From contig NZ_FOZX01000003.1 of the NCBI RefSeq assembly GCF_900116135.1, positions 186,001 through 250,000 of the forward strand: DNA of 64,000 bases, written 5' to 3'. The DNA comes from Saccharopolyspora flava. Lineage in GTDB: Bacteria; Actinomycetota; Actinomycetes; Mycobacteriales; Pseudonocardiaceae. Shown one piece after another: positions 1 to 8,168 of the stretch. A model generated the notes under the pieces. That model did not search any database. It was given only the letters and a program-made list of their open reading frames with translations, and was not told the DNA's origin. The stretch's first letter is position 1. The number at the start of each line of letters is the position of its first letter. The position numbers and the translations under genes were made by a program.

Positions 1-176
1 TCCCAGGCGGGGACCGACACGTAGCCGGCGGGTGGCGCGGCCTGGGCCTCGGGCCGGTCGACGATCTGCAGGATGGTCAGCAACATCGCCACCGCACCCA
101 GGACCGCCAGAATGCGGTGAGCAGCGCCACCTCCCCACTTCGACGTGAGAATTGTTCCTCGTTTCCGACCGCGCAT
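1..176 (-). CDS. N-terminal part of a secreted protein (runs off the left edge)
   Basis: On the minus strand an ATG at 176 opens a frame that stays open to base 1, giving the first 58 residues of a protein that continues outside the window. A GGAG sits 7 bases before the ATG. The N-terminus (MRGRKRGTIL...) is basic. It is followed by a hydrophobic core around residues 23-38 (ILAVLGAVAMLLTILQ) and an Ala-rich stretch near PEAQA/APPAG that could be a signal peptidase I site. I therefore infer an exported protein. The mature domain is not visible, so no function can be given. The frame has no stop in the window, so its real length is unknown. Confidence 0.6.
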   Translation of the reverse strand, partial: MRGRKRGTILTSKWGGGAAHRILAVLGAVAMLLTILQIVDRPEAQAAPPAGYVSVPAW

Positions 177-460
177 TCCCGTGCTCCACGACTCGACGTT
201 GGTGTCGGTGGAAAACCGCGCGCGACAGCGGACGGGCACCCGGCAGCGATACCGGAAGCCACGTCAAGAGCACGCCGTTTTCGCTGGTGAACGGGATTCG
301 GAGAAGTCCGGAAGATCCCTGATCACCGGACAAGAGCAGATTGAACAGCCATCGCGATCAGTTCGCCAACCGAACTGTCGACCCGAGCGAACAATGATCC
401 GAAAGGGTGGCGGCGAACAACTCCCCGAATGGGCAACAACCGTCGCGACCGCAAAAAGAA

Positions 461-494
461 GAATCCCCTTCGGGACAATTCCCGAAGGGGATTC
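461..494 (-). terminator. Rho-independent terminator of the TerC-family gene
   Basis: A perfect 14-bp stem (GAATCCCCTTCGGG and its complement) encloses a 6-base loop. On the minus strand it is followed by TTCTTTTTG, a good U-tract. It lies 17 bases past the stop of the TerC-family gene. Confidence 0.9.
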
Positions 495-510
495 TCGAAA
501 TTCCGGAAGA

Positions 511-1542
511 TCAGCTGCGGTTGGCTTCCGCCTCCGCCGCGGCCTCGTCCCGCTTGGACTTGGCGAGGCTGGCCCAGGTGGTGATCGCCAGGGTCACCAC
601 GATGAAGCCCAGCGACATCCAGTTGTTGATCTCCGCCCACTCGGGCACCAGGTGGTACTCGTGGAACGCGTGCAGGATCAGCTTCAGGCCGATGAAGCCG
701 AGGATGACCGCCAGCCCGATCGACAGGTACACCAGCTTGTCCACCAGGCCGCCGAGCAGGAAGTACAGCTGCCGCAGCCCCATCAGCGCGAACGCGTTGG
801 CGGTGAACACCAGGAACGGGTCCTGGGTGATGCCGAAGATCGCCGGGATCGAGTCCACGGCGAACAGCAGGTCGGCACTGCCGATGGCCACGATGACCAC
901 GAACATCGGCGTCAGGTACCGCTTGCCGTCGATCTTCACCGTCGACTTCGCCTCGTGGTAGTCGTCGGTCACCGGGAACACCTTGCGGACCCAGCGGACG
1001 ACCGCGTTCTCCTTGTACTCCTCTTCCTCGTCCTTCTTGCGGACCATGCTGATCGCGGTCCAGATGAGGAAGCCGCCGAAGATGAAGAAGATCCACACGA
1101 ACTGGGCGATCAGCGCGGCGCCGACCGCGATGAAGATGCCTCGCATCAGCAGCGCGAGCAGGATGCCGATCAGCAGGACCTTGTGCTGGTGGATCGACGG
1201 CACCGCGAAGCTGGACATGATCACCATGAAGATGAACAGGTTGTCCACGCTCAGCGAGTACTCGGTGATGTAACCGGTGAAGAACTCGATGGCGAAGTGC
1301 TGGTCGCCGAAGATCCAGACGCCGATGCCGAACAGGATCGCGCAGGCGACGTAGAAGGTGACCCACTTGGCGGCCTCGCCGGTGGTCACCTCGTGCGGCT
1401 TGCGGTCGACGATCACCAGGTCGAGCAGCAGCAGCAGGGCGAGACCGCCCAGCGTGGCTGCCCACACCCACCAGTGCACGTGCATCGTGTCGACTGCGGG
1501 CTGCTGGGCTTGTACCGCGCGCAGCATCAGGTCGGCACCCAT
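511..1542 (-). CDS. TerC/Alx-family integral membrane protein, probable Mn2+ exporter
   Basis: This is a 343-residue polytopic membrane protein. It carries the two TerC-family acidic membrane motifs, one around SLSVDNLFIFMVIM (first half) and one around FAVDSIPAIFGITQD (second half), plus the family's RRPHEVTT-like loop (here DRKPHEVTTGEA). TerC/Alx/MntP-type proteins are linked to metal-ion, chiefly manganese, efflux and to loading of exported proteins. The ATG at 1542 is chosen because a full GGAGGTGAT Shine-Dalgarno precedes it; an upstream TTG (1545) and an internal ATG at 1485 (MHVHWWVW, where many homologues begin) are alternatives. Its leader is a yybP-ykoY Mn2+ riboswitch, which independently supports a manganese role. 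It is monocistronic, with its own terminator. Confidence 0.93.
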   Translation of the reverse strand: MGADLMLRAVQAQQPAVDTMHVHWWVWAATLGGLALLLLLDLVIVDRKPHEVTTGEAAKWVTFYVACAILFGIGVWIFGDQHFAIEFFTGYITEYSLSVDNLFIFMVIMSSFAVPSIHQHKVLLIGILLALLMRGIFIAVGAALIAQFVWIFFIFGGFLIWTAISMVRKKDEEEEYKENAVVRWVRKVFPVTDDYHEAKSTVKIDGKRYLTPMFVVIVAIGSADLLFAVDSIPAIFGITQDPFLVFTANAFALMGLRQLYFLLGGLVDKLVYLSIGLAVILGFIGLKLILHAFHEYHLVPEWAEINNWMSLGFIVVTLAITTWASLAKSKRDEAAAEAEANRS

Positions 1543-1578
1543 CAATCACCTCCGGTTCAGGGCGAACACGTCCGGGAC

Positions 1579-1680
1579 CGGAGGTCTCTTCCACCGATCT
1601 ACGTCATCGGTCAGCGGCACCGGGCTTGACCAGGCAAGTTCCGTGATGACGACACCGCTGCGAAGGAATACTCCCCTCCA
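1579..1680 (-). promoter_or_regulatory. yybP-ykoY manganese riboswitch
   Basis: Reading the minus strand from 1680, the leader contains GGAGGGGAGTA, then GTGTCGTCATCACGG, then a CCCGGTGCCGCTGACC segment, a CCGAT...ATCGG hairpin and AAGAGACCTCC at 1580-1590. These match the invariant blocks of the yybP-ykoY class (GGGGAGUA, UCGUCA, CCGG...UUGAC-like, AAGACCUCC) in the right order and spacing. P1 pairs GGAGG with CCTCC, and P3 pairs AGCGG with CCGCT. This class binds Mn2+ and usually activates efflux genes. It ends about 37 bases before the TerC-family start codon. Confidence 0.93.
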
Positions 1681-2017
1681 CCACTCGCCAAGATTGTCAC
1701 GTATGCCGGGGTCGCCGCACCAGGCGGGGTGACCACTCGCACGCAAAGTCACGCACCGAACCTAGGCGGCACCGCCGAACGGGGCAATGCGGACGACGCG
1801 GACTGGGCGGGACGGAGGCGTTGCGCTCGGCCCGGTGATCGTTACGATCACGTCGGTCCGATCACACGGGCACCGCACGCGGGGATGCGGCGGAGACCAC
1901 ACATCGACGGGCACGACGAGGTGCCCGATTGCGCTTTGGTCTCTGGTTCATAGCGTCTTGCCTTCCCCCCGCGTCTGGATGAAACCGGTGCCGCTCCGTT
2001 CCCCTACTGTCGATGGC
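1681..2017. other. Intergenic divergent promoter region
   Basis: This stretch of 337 bases separates the riboswitch leader (leftward) from the hydrolase-ABC gene (rightward). No coding frame in it looks real. It must hold the promoters of both units. The one distinct signal I see is the 17-bp palindrome at 1835-1851, listed separately. No convincing ribosome binding site precedes the hydrolase gene, so leaderless translation is possible. Confidence 0.5.
1835..1851. promoter_or_regulatory. Perfect 17-bp palindrome, candidate operator
   Basis: GTGATCGT-T-ACGATCAC is a perfect inverted repeat around a central T. It lies about 180 bases upstream of the hydrolase-ABC fusion gene. Its size and symmetry fit a dimeric repressor site, but no cognate regulator is adjacent. 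It is not followed by a T-tract, so a terminator is unlikely. Confidence 0.5.
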
Positions 2018-4780
2018 GTGTCCGCCTCTCCCCGTCGTCGCACCGGCCTGGCCCTGCTCGCCCTGCCCTGCATCCTCTTAGTGGTGCTGGGGGCGTTCCT
2101 GTGGTCGGGCCAGGTCCGGCAGCCGCAAGCGGCCGTGCAGCCGCCGGCCCCGAGAGAGGCCATGGTCGACGTGCTCGACGGGCCCACCGGCTCCGAGCGC
2201 GTGCAGATCGACGTCACCCTGCACTCCCCCGTCGACACCCCCGCCCCGGCGATCCTGCTGGCGCACGGCTTCGGCGGCAGCAAGGACGAGACCGACCAGC
2301 AGGCGCGGGAGCTCGTCGCGCGCGGCTTCACCGTGCTGACCTACTCGGCGCGCGGCTTCGGCCGCAGCACCGGGCAGATCGCGCTGAACTCGCCGGACTA
2401 CGAGGTCGCCGACGCCCGGCAGCTGCTGGACTGGCTGGCCCGCCAGCCCGAGGTGCTGCGCGACCGCGACGGCGACCCGCGCGTCGGCGTCACCGGCGGT
2501 TCCTACGGCGGTGCGCTCGCGCTGATGCTCGCGGGCACCGATCCGCGGGTGGACGCGATCTCGCCGGTGATGACCTACAACGACCTGGGCCAGGCGCTGC
2601 TGCCGAACAACGCGACGCAGGCGGGCATCGGCGGCACGACCCCGGCCGGCGGTTCGTTCAACCCCGACGGCGTGTTCAAGCAGGCCTGGACCGGGCTGCT
2701 GTTCGCCGCGGGCGGCGTGCCCAAGCCCGGCGCGCTGCCGACCTGCGGGAACTTCACCCGCGAGGTGTGCGCGGCCTACTCGGAGATCGCCCAGTACGGC
2801 CGGGCGAGCCAGGCCACGCTGGACCTGCTCGCCAAGTCCTCCCCCAAGACCTACAACTCGCGGATCACCCAGCCGACGCTGCTGGTGCAGGGCGAGCGGG
2901 ACACGCTGTTCGGCCTGGACCAGGCGGACGCCAACGCGCGGCAGATCGCCGCGGCGGGCGCGCCGGTCAAGACCATCTGGTTCGCCGGCGGTCACGACAG
3001 CACCCCGCCCGGTCCGGAGGTGCGCAACCGCATCGCCGACTGGTTCGCCTTCCACCTCGGCGGCGTGCCGCCGGTTCCGGATCCGGGGACCGGCTTCCAG
3101 TTCGACATCGCCGGGCAGCCGCAGCGTGACGGCGACGTCCCGGTGCGCACCATGACCGCACCGAGCTACCCGGGTCTGCGCGAGTCGCGGACGCCGCGCT
3201 TCTCGCTGCCGCTGGAAGGACCGGCCACCCCGGTGCTCAACCCGCCGGGCGGGTCCCCGGCCGCGACGAGCTCGCTGCCCGGCGCCGGTCAGGTCCTCGA
3301 CGCGGCGGGCAGCCTCGGCCAGTCGCTGGCCCGCGACCTGCCCGGGCAGGTCGCGGTGTTCGGCACGAAGCCGCTGGAAGAACAGACCCTCATCTCCGGC
3401 ACGCCGCGCACCCGGCTCTCGATCGCCTCGGTGCCCGGTCAGCCGCAGCCCACCGACGCGGTGCTGTTCGCCAAGCTCTACGACGTCGGCCCGGACGGGC
3501 AGCGCCGGCTGCTCGGCAACGCCGTGTCGCCGATGCACATCACCGACATCCCGCCGGACGGCACGCCGAAGGAGTTCGACGTGGCGCTGCCGGGCATCGT
3601 GCACCCGGTGGAGTCCGGGCACCGCGTCGAGCTCGCGGTGGCCACCACCGACCAGGCCTACGCGCTGCCCCGGGAAGCCTCGATGCACGTGGTGGCGCTG
3701 GCCGGCGACCGCGCGGTGTCCATTCCGTCGGTGCGCGCGACGTCCTCGAGCGCCGGAACGGTGCCGGTCGGGCCGCTGGTGGGCATCGGGCTGGTGTTCC
3801 TGCTGGCGCTGCTGCTGCGGGTGATCTCGGCGATCCGCCGCAAGTTCCACGACGACCCGGACACCCGGCTCGCCGACACGCCGCTGGTGATCTCCGGGCT
3901 GACGAAGTCCTACCCGGGCAAGAAGGCCGCGGTGAACGACCTGTCGATCCAGGTCGAGCGCGGCCAGATCGTGGGCCTGCTCGGACCCAACGGCGCGGGC
4001 AAGACCACCACCCTGCGGATGCTGCTGGGGCTGCTGCGGCCGAGTCGCGGCGAGATCCGGATCTTCGGGCACCGCCTGCAGGCGGGCGCCCCGGTGCTGT
4101 CCCGGGTCGGGGCGCTGGTGGAGTCGCCGGGCTTCCTGCCGCACCTGTCCGGGCTGGACAACCTGCGGCACTACTGGGCGGCCACCGGGCGCCCGATGCT
4201 GCGGGCGCACATGGACGAGGTGCTGCAGATCGCCGGTCTGGAGGCCTCGGCCAAGCGCAAGGTGCGCACCTACAGCCAGGGCATGAAGCAGCGGCTGGCG
4301 ATCGCGCAGGCGATGCTCGGGCTGCCGGAGCTGCTGGTGCTCGACGAGCCGGCCAACGGGCTCGACCCGCCGCAGATCCACCAGATGCGCGAGATCCTGC
4401 GCCGCTACGCCGCCACAGGCCGCGCGGTGCTGGTCTCCAGTCACCTGCTGGCCGAGGTCGAGCAGACCTGCACGCACGTGGTCGTCATGCAGGACGGCAA
4501 GCTGGTCGCCCAGGGCACGGTCTCCGAGATCATGGCCGTCAACGGCGAGGCGACGTTCCGGGTCGACGACCCGGAGCTGGCCGCCGAGTCGCTGCGCACC
4601 ATCGAGGGCATGGGCGCGGTCGAGATCGACGGCGACCTGGTGCACGCCGACCTCGCCGGTCACCCGGCGGCGGTGGCGGTCAACGTGCTGGTCGCGGCGG
4701 GGATCGCGGTGCACCAGGTGGGACCGCGGCGCCGCCTGGAGGACGCCTTCCTGCAGCTGGTCGGAGAGGAGCAGCCGTGA
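2018..4780 (+). CDS. Membrane-tethered S15-type alpha/beta hydrolase fused to an ABC transporter ATPase
   Basis: The protein has about 920 residues from the GTG at 2018; an in-frame ATG at 1979 is an alternative, and neither has a clear ribosome binding site. A basic N-terminus and hydrophobic segment (about 9-30) form a signal anchor. An X-Pro dipeptidyl-peptidase/CocE-type hydrolase follows, with likely triad Ser162 (GGSYGG), Asp295 (GERDTLFG) and His326 (GGHDS), then a beta-rich S15 C-terminal domain to about 570. A second membrane segment lies at about 582-602. The cytoplasmic part is a complete ABC ATPase: Walker A GPNGAGKTT (Lys662), signature YSQGMKQR, Walker B LLVLDEP, switch His in SSHLL. 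I infer an outside hydrolase and an inside motor in one chain. The permease gene follows with a 4-bp overlap, so the pair forms a transporter. The substrate is unknown. Confidence 0.85.
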   Translation: MSASPRRRTGLALLALPCILLVVLGAFLWSGQVRQPQAAVQPPAPREAMVDVLDGPTGSERVQIDVTLHSPVDTPAPAILLAHGFGGSKDETDQQARELVARGFTVLTYSARGFGRSTGQIALNSPDYEVADARQLLDWLARQPEVLRDRDGDPRVGVTGGSYGGALALMLAGTDPRVDAISPVMTYNDLGQALLPNNATQAGIGGTTPAGGSFNPDGVFKQAWTGLLFAAGGVPKPGALPTCGNFTREVCAAYSEIAQYGRASQATLDLLAKSSPKTYNSRITQPTLLVQGERDTLFGLDQADANARQIAAAGAPVKTIWFAGGHDSTPPGPEVRNRIADWFAFHLGGVPPVPDPGTGFQFDIAGQPQRDGDVPVRTMTAPSYPGLRESRTPRFSLPLEGPATPVLNPPGGSPAATSSLPGAGQVLDAAGSLGQSLARDLPGQVAVFGTKPLEEQTLISGTPRTRLSIASVPGQPQPTDAVLFAKLYDVGPDGQRRLLGNAVSPMHITDIPPDGTPKEFDVALPGIVHPVESGHRVELAVATTDQAYALPREASMHVVALAGDRAVSIPSVRATSSSAGTVPVGPLVGIGLVFLLALLLRVISAIRRKFHDDPDTRLADTPLVISGLTKSYPGKKAAVNDLSIQVERGQIVGLLGPNGAGKTTTLRMLLGLLRPSRGEIRIFGHRLQAGAPVLSRVGALVESPGFLPHLSGLDNLRHYWAATGRPMLRAHMDEVLQIAGLEASAKRKVRTYSQGMKQRLAIAQAMLGLPELLVLDEPANGLDPPQIHQMREILRRYAATGRAVLVSSHLLAEVEQTCTHVVVMQDGKLVAQGTVSEIMAVNGEATFRVDDPELAAESLRTIEGMGAVEIDGDLVHADLAGHPAAVAVNVLVAAGIAVHQVGPRRRLEDAFLQLVGEEQP

Positions 4781-5709
4781 GCGACGACGAAACGACCACG
4801 TCCACCGAGGTGGTCCTTCCCGAGACCGAGACCTCGCTGGTGCGCACGCCGAAGCTCGGGGTGCCGCAGGCCGACGGCGCCGTCGAGGGCTACTCGGCCA
4901 AGCGCACCCTGCCGCTGCGGGTCGAGCTGGCCCGCCAGCTGCGCCGCGCGCGGACCCGGCTGACGCTGGCGTTCCTGGTGCTGCTCCCGCTGCTGCTGCT
5001 CGCGGCGTTCGAGCTCGGCGAGGACGAGTCGCGGGGCGGGCGCACGTTCGCCGACGTGGCCACCTCCAGCGGGTTGAACTTCGCGGTGTTCACGCTGTTC
5101 GTCTCGACCGGGTTCCTGCTGGTCGTGGTGGTGGCGCTGTTCTTCGGCGACACGGTCGCCAGCGAGGCGTCGTGGTCGAGCCTGAAGTACCTGCTGGCGG
5201 CGCCGGTGCCGCGGATGCGGCTGCTGCGGCAGAAGGCGAAGGTCGCGGCGCTGCTGTCGGTGCTGGGCATCGTGCTGCTGGTCGGGGTGGCGCTGGCGGT
5301 GGGCGTGTTCTGGTTCGGCACCGGGGACCTGATCAGCACCACCGGCGAGGCCCTGGCGTTCCCGCGCGGGGTGCTGAGCCTGGCGCTGGCGACGTTCTAC
5401 GTCGCGATCCACCTCAGCTGGATCGCCGGGCTGGCGCTGTTCCTCAGCACCAGCACCGACGCCCCGCTGGGGGCGGTGGGCGGCGCGGTCCTGATCTCCA
5501 TCGTCTCGGAGATCATCGACCAGATCTCGGCCCTGGGGGACCTCCGCAACTACCTCCCCACCCACTTCTCCACCGCCTACTCGGACCTCCTCAGCGAGGA
5601 CATCGACCCCTCGTCGATGATCACGGGCGTCTTCTCCGCCCTGTCCTACGCCGCGGTCTTCACGGTCCTCGCCCTCTGGCGCTTCTCCCGCAAGGACATC
5701 AACAGCTGA
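4777..5709 (+). CDS. ABC-2 type transporter permease
   Basis: The 310-residue membrane protein starts at a GTG that overlaps the stop of the hydrolase-ATPase fusion (GTGA), so the two are translationally coupled. After a polar, acidic N-terminus of about 55 residues there are six predicted hydrophobic segments, beginning near LTLAFLVLLPLLLLAAF. The arrangement and the large N-terminal extracytoplasmic loop fit ABC-2/CcmB-like permeases. It should provide the membrane channel for the fused ATPase, probably as a dimer. The exported substrate cannot be read from the sequence. Confidence 0.85.
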   Translation: MSDDETTTSTEVVLPETETSLVRTPKLGVPQADGAVEGYSAKRTLPLRVELARQLRRARTRLTLAFLVLLPLLLLAAFELGEDESRGGRTFADVATSSGLNFAVFTLFVSTGFLLVVVVALFFGDTVASEASWSSLKYLLAAPVPRMRLLRQKAKVAALLSVLGIVLLVGVALAVGVFWFGTGDLISTTGEALAFPRGVLSLALATFYVAIHLSWIAGLALFLSTSTDAPLGAVGGAVLISIVSEIIDQISALGDLRNYLPTHFSTAYSDLLSEDIDPSSMITGVFSALSYAAVFTVLALWRFSRKDINS

Positions 5710-5736
5710 CCCTCCCCACCCACCCGCGTGACCCCC

Positions 5737-5832
5737 GGTCGAAAACCCCGGTTTTCGTCGGGTCGAATACCGCAGTTTTTGACCGGTCGAATACCGCGGT
5801 TTTCGACCCGGCAAAACCTGCGGTATTCGTCC
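5737..5832. repeat. Cluster of four ~24-bp palindromic repeats
   Basis: Four head-to-tail units begin near 5737, 5760, 5785 and 5809. Each is an inverted repeat built on GGTCGAATACC...GGTTTTCGACC, for example GGTCGAATACCGCGG then TTTTCGACC at 5785-5808. They follow the permease stop and precede the LysR gene. The same words (AACCCCGGTTTTCG, AACCCCGGTATTCG) form the terminators at 24479 and 32303. The cluster may therefore be a tandemly expanded terminator or an extragenic palindrome array. There are no spacers, so it is not a CRISPR. Confidence 0.75.
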
Positions 5833-5927
5833 TCGGTGGGGTGGACGCCCGGTTTTCGGGGGTGGGGCGCGGGGTTCGGGTGGTGTGACCCGGTGCGTTG
5901 GGCCGGGCGGCGTAGTGTTGTTCGGCG

Positions 5928-6836
5928 ATGGAGATCTTTCATCTGCGGTACTTCGTGGCCGTGGCGGAGAAGTTGAGCTTCTCGGGGGCCGCCCGTTCGT
6001 TGCACATGGCGACCTCGCCGTTGAGCCAGCGCATCCGGGACCTCGAGCGGGAGCTCGGGGTGGTGCTGTTCGAACGCGACTCGCACCACGTGCAGCTGAC
6101 CGACGCCGGCAGTTCGCTGCTGCCGATCGCGCGGGAGGCGTTGAGCCGCTTCGACGACGTGCCGTGGCGACTGCGGGAGGCGATCGGGCGGACCCGTCCC
6201 GTGGTGTACCTGGGGGTGCCGCCCGGCCTGCACTCGACGCTGCGGGAGCGGCTGACCGGTTTCACCCGCTACTGCGCCGAGGTGTGCGAGCTCAAGCGCT
6301 GGCCCGGCGGCAGCCGCGAGCTGCTGCTCGGCGTGCAGCGCGGCGAGCTGGCGATGGCGCTGGTGCACCTGCCGGTGCACGCCGAGGGCATCGAGGTCGC
6401 CGAGCTGATGCGGGAGCCGCTGGGCGCGGTGCTGCCCGCGCTGGACTTCGCCGGCCGCGAGTCGGTGTCGCTGCACGAGCTGGTGGGCCTGACCTACGTG
6501 CGCCCGGCGCCCCGGATGCTGCCGGACTACTGGGACGAGCTGGAGGCCCGGCTCAGCGCCGCCGGGATACACCGCAGGATGACGCTCGACACGGGTGATT
6601 ACGGCAGCACCGCGGAAGTGATCGCCAACGGCGGCGCATTCGCGATTTCGATGCTGGACCCGCGGAGCGGAATGCAGAAACTGCGTGACGAAAGCATCAC
6701 CGTGCTGCCCATTCAGGACTTCTCACCCAGTCTCGCAACCGGCCTGATTTGGCGTCAGGACCGCACTGAAGTGCAGCTTGACCTGCAAAAACTCATCGCC
6801 GAGGCGAGGGAATTCCTGACAGATCCCGTGGCGTGA
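5928..6836 (+). CDS. LysR-family transcriptional regulator
   Basis: This protein of 302 residues has the LysR winged helix at 1-60 (MEIFHLRYFVAVAEKLSFSG, with the recognition helix in SPLSQRIRDLERELG) and a periplasmic-binding-like effector domain at about 88-290. It lies upstream of, and in the same orientation as, the acyl-CoA operon, 133 bases away. LysR proteins usually regulate an adjacent operon in response to a pathway metabolite. Control of the CoA operon is therefore a reasonable inference, though a divergent arrangement would be more typical. Its stop codon is embedded in a strong palindrome. Confidence 0.88.
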   Translation: MEIFHLRYFVAVAEKLSFSGAARSLHMATSPLSQRIRDLERELGVVLFERDSHHVQLTDAGSSLLPIAREALSRFDDVPWRLREAIGRTRPVVYLGVPPGLHSTLRERLTGFTRYCAEVCELKRWPGGSRELLLGVQRGELAMALVHLPVHAEGIEVAELMREPLGAVLPALDFAGRESVSLHELVGLTYVRPAPRMLPDYWDELEARLSAAGIHRRMTLDTGDYGSTAEVIANGGAFAISMLDPRSGMQKLRDESITVLPIQDFSPSLATGLIWRQDRTEVQLDLQKLIAEAREFLTDPVA

Positions 6837-6852
6837 CCGCTGCGGTCACGCC
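6830..6852. terminator. Perfect hairpin at the end of the LysR gene
   Basis: GGCGTGACCGC-T-GCGGTCACGCC is a perfect 23-bp palindrome that includes the LysR stop codon (6834-6836) and is followed by ATTGTTCG. It may act as a terminator or as an operator for the downstream operon. The T-tract is poor, so the choice is open. Confidence 0.5.
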
Positions 6853-6968
6853 ATTGTTCGCGATACGGTTCCACTGATCAATTGAACACCGCTCCACTGC
6901 GGACCTAACGTTGTTAGCGAAGCAAATAAGCCGATTCGGGACGAATTCCCGACGCACTAGGAGTGGTG

Positions 6969-8168
6969 ATGACAACCCCCGCCGACAACGCCTCCGGCCC
7001 GCTGGCCGGCGTGCGTGTCATCGACATGGCGACCGTGGTCATGGGCCCGTACGCGGCCCAGGTCCTGGGTGACCTCGGCGCCGATGTGATCAAGATCGAG
7101 TCCCCGAAGGACACCGCGCGGATCGGCCCCCTTCACCGCACTCCCGGCATGACGCCGCTGGCGATGAACGTCAACCGCAACAAGCGCAGCGTCGCGCTCA
7201 ACCTCAAGGACGCCGACGACGCCCAGCGCGCCCGCGACCTCATCGGCAGCGCCGACATCCTCATCACCAACATGCGGATCAACGCGCTGCGCCGGCTCGG
7301 CATGGACTACGAGAGCCTCGCCGCCGACAACCCGCACCTGATCTACGCCCACGCCCAGGGCTTCCGCCCGGACTCCGACCGCGCCGAGCTCGCCGCCTAC
7401 GACGAGACCGTGCAGGCCGCCTCCGGTCTGCTCGACGTCGCCCAGCGCGCCGGGGACATCGGCAAGCCCGTGGTGCTGCCGAGCATCTTCGGCGACAAGG
7501 TCGCCGCGCTCACCATCGTCTACTCGGCGCTGGCCGCCCTGGTGCACCAGCGCGCGACCGGGCAGGGCCAGCTGGTCGAGGTGCCGATGGCCGACACGAT
7601 GCTGGCGTTCAACCTCGTCGAGCACCTGCAGGGCCGGATCTACGAGCCGCCGATGTCCGACACCGGGTTCCCGCTGTCGATGAACGTCGGCCACCGCGCC
7701 CGTCCCACCAAGGACGGCTACGCGATGATCATGCCCTACTCGCCGAAGAACTTCCGCGACCTGTTCACCGCGGCCGGGCGCCCCGACCTCGCCGAGGACC
7801 CGCGCATCGCCGGCGACTACATCGACACCCGCCAGGACGGCACCGCGCTGGTGGAGCTCATGGAGTCGGTGACGCCGAACCTGACCACCGCCGAGTGGAT
7901 CCGGGTCTGCGGCGAGTGCAGCATCCCCGTCGGCCCGGTCCTGCGCCTCGACGAGGCCGCCGACGACCCGTACGTCCAGGACGGCCACCTGCTCGACCTC
8001 GCCGAGCACCCCACCGAGGGCAGCTACCGCCAGGTGGGCGTGCCGATGCGGTTCTCGACGACCCCGGCCTCGATCCGGCTGCACCCGCCGATCCCCGGCC
8101 AGGACACCGACGACGTCTTCGCGGAGCTGAACGAGCGCACCGAGCGCAACGAGGGAGAAGCGGCATGA
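6969..8168 (+). CDS. Family III CoA-transferase (CaiB/BaiF type)
   Basis: The product has about 399 residues. GGAG five bases upstream supports the ATG at 6969; a GTG at 6963 is also in frame. The N-terminal LAGVRVIDMATVVMGPYAAQ and DLGADVIKIESP are the family III signature, and a GRxGPLH/NRNKRS segment follows. The expected catalytic Asp region is around the conserved central part (TGQGQLVEVPMADT). These enzymes move CoA from an acyl-CoA to a free carboxylic acid in the cytoplasm. As first gene of a five-gene coupled operon it most likely activates the growth substrate. Because no thioesterase or thiolase is encoded, the donor may be the pathway's own beta-ketoacyl-CoA (inference). Confidence 0.9.
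   Translation: MTTPADNASGPLAGVRVIDMATVVMGPYAAQVLGDLGADVIKIESPKDTARIGPLHRTPGMTPLAMNVNRNKRSVALNLKDADDAQRARDLIGSADILITNMRINALRRLGMDYESLAADNPHLIYAHAQGFRPDSDRAELAAYDETVQAASGLLDVAQRAGDIGKPVVLPSIFGDKVAALTIVYSALAALVHQRATGQGQLVEVPMADTMLAFNLVEHLQGRIYEPPMSDTGFPLSMNVGHRARPTKDGYAMIMPYSPKNFRDLFTAAGRPDLAEDPRIAGDYIDTRQDGTALVELMESVTPNLTTAEWIRVCGECSIPVGPVLRLDEAADDPYVQDGHLLDLAEHPTEGSYRQVGVPMRFSTTPASIRLHPPIPGQDTDDVFAELNERTERNEGEAA

Noticed and set aside
2078-4714. Long open frame antisense to the hydrolase-ABC gene
   Set aside because: Low-complexity Arg/Gln/His/Val product, no domain, typical mirror of a high-GC gene.
5737-5832. CRISPR-like array
   Set aside because: Units are adjacent without spacers, imperfect and self-palindromic; no cas genes.
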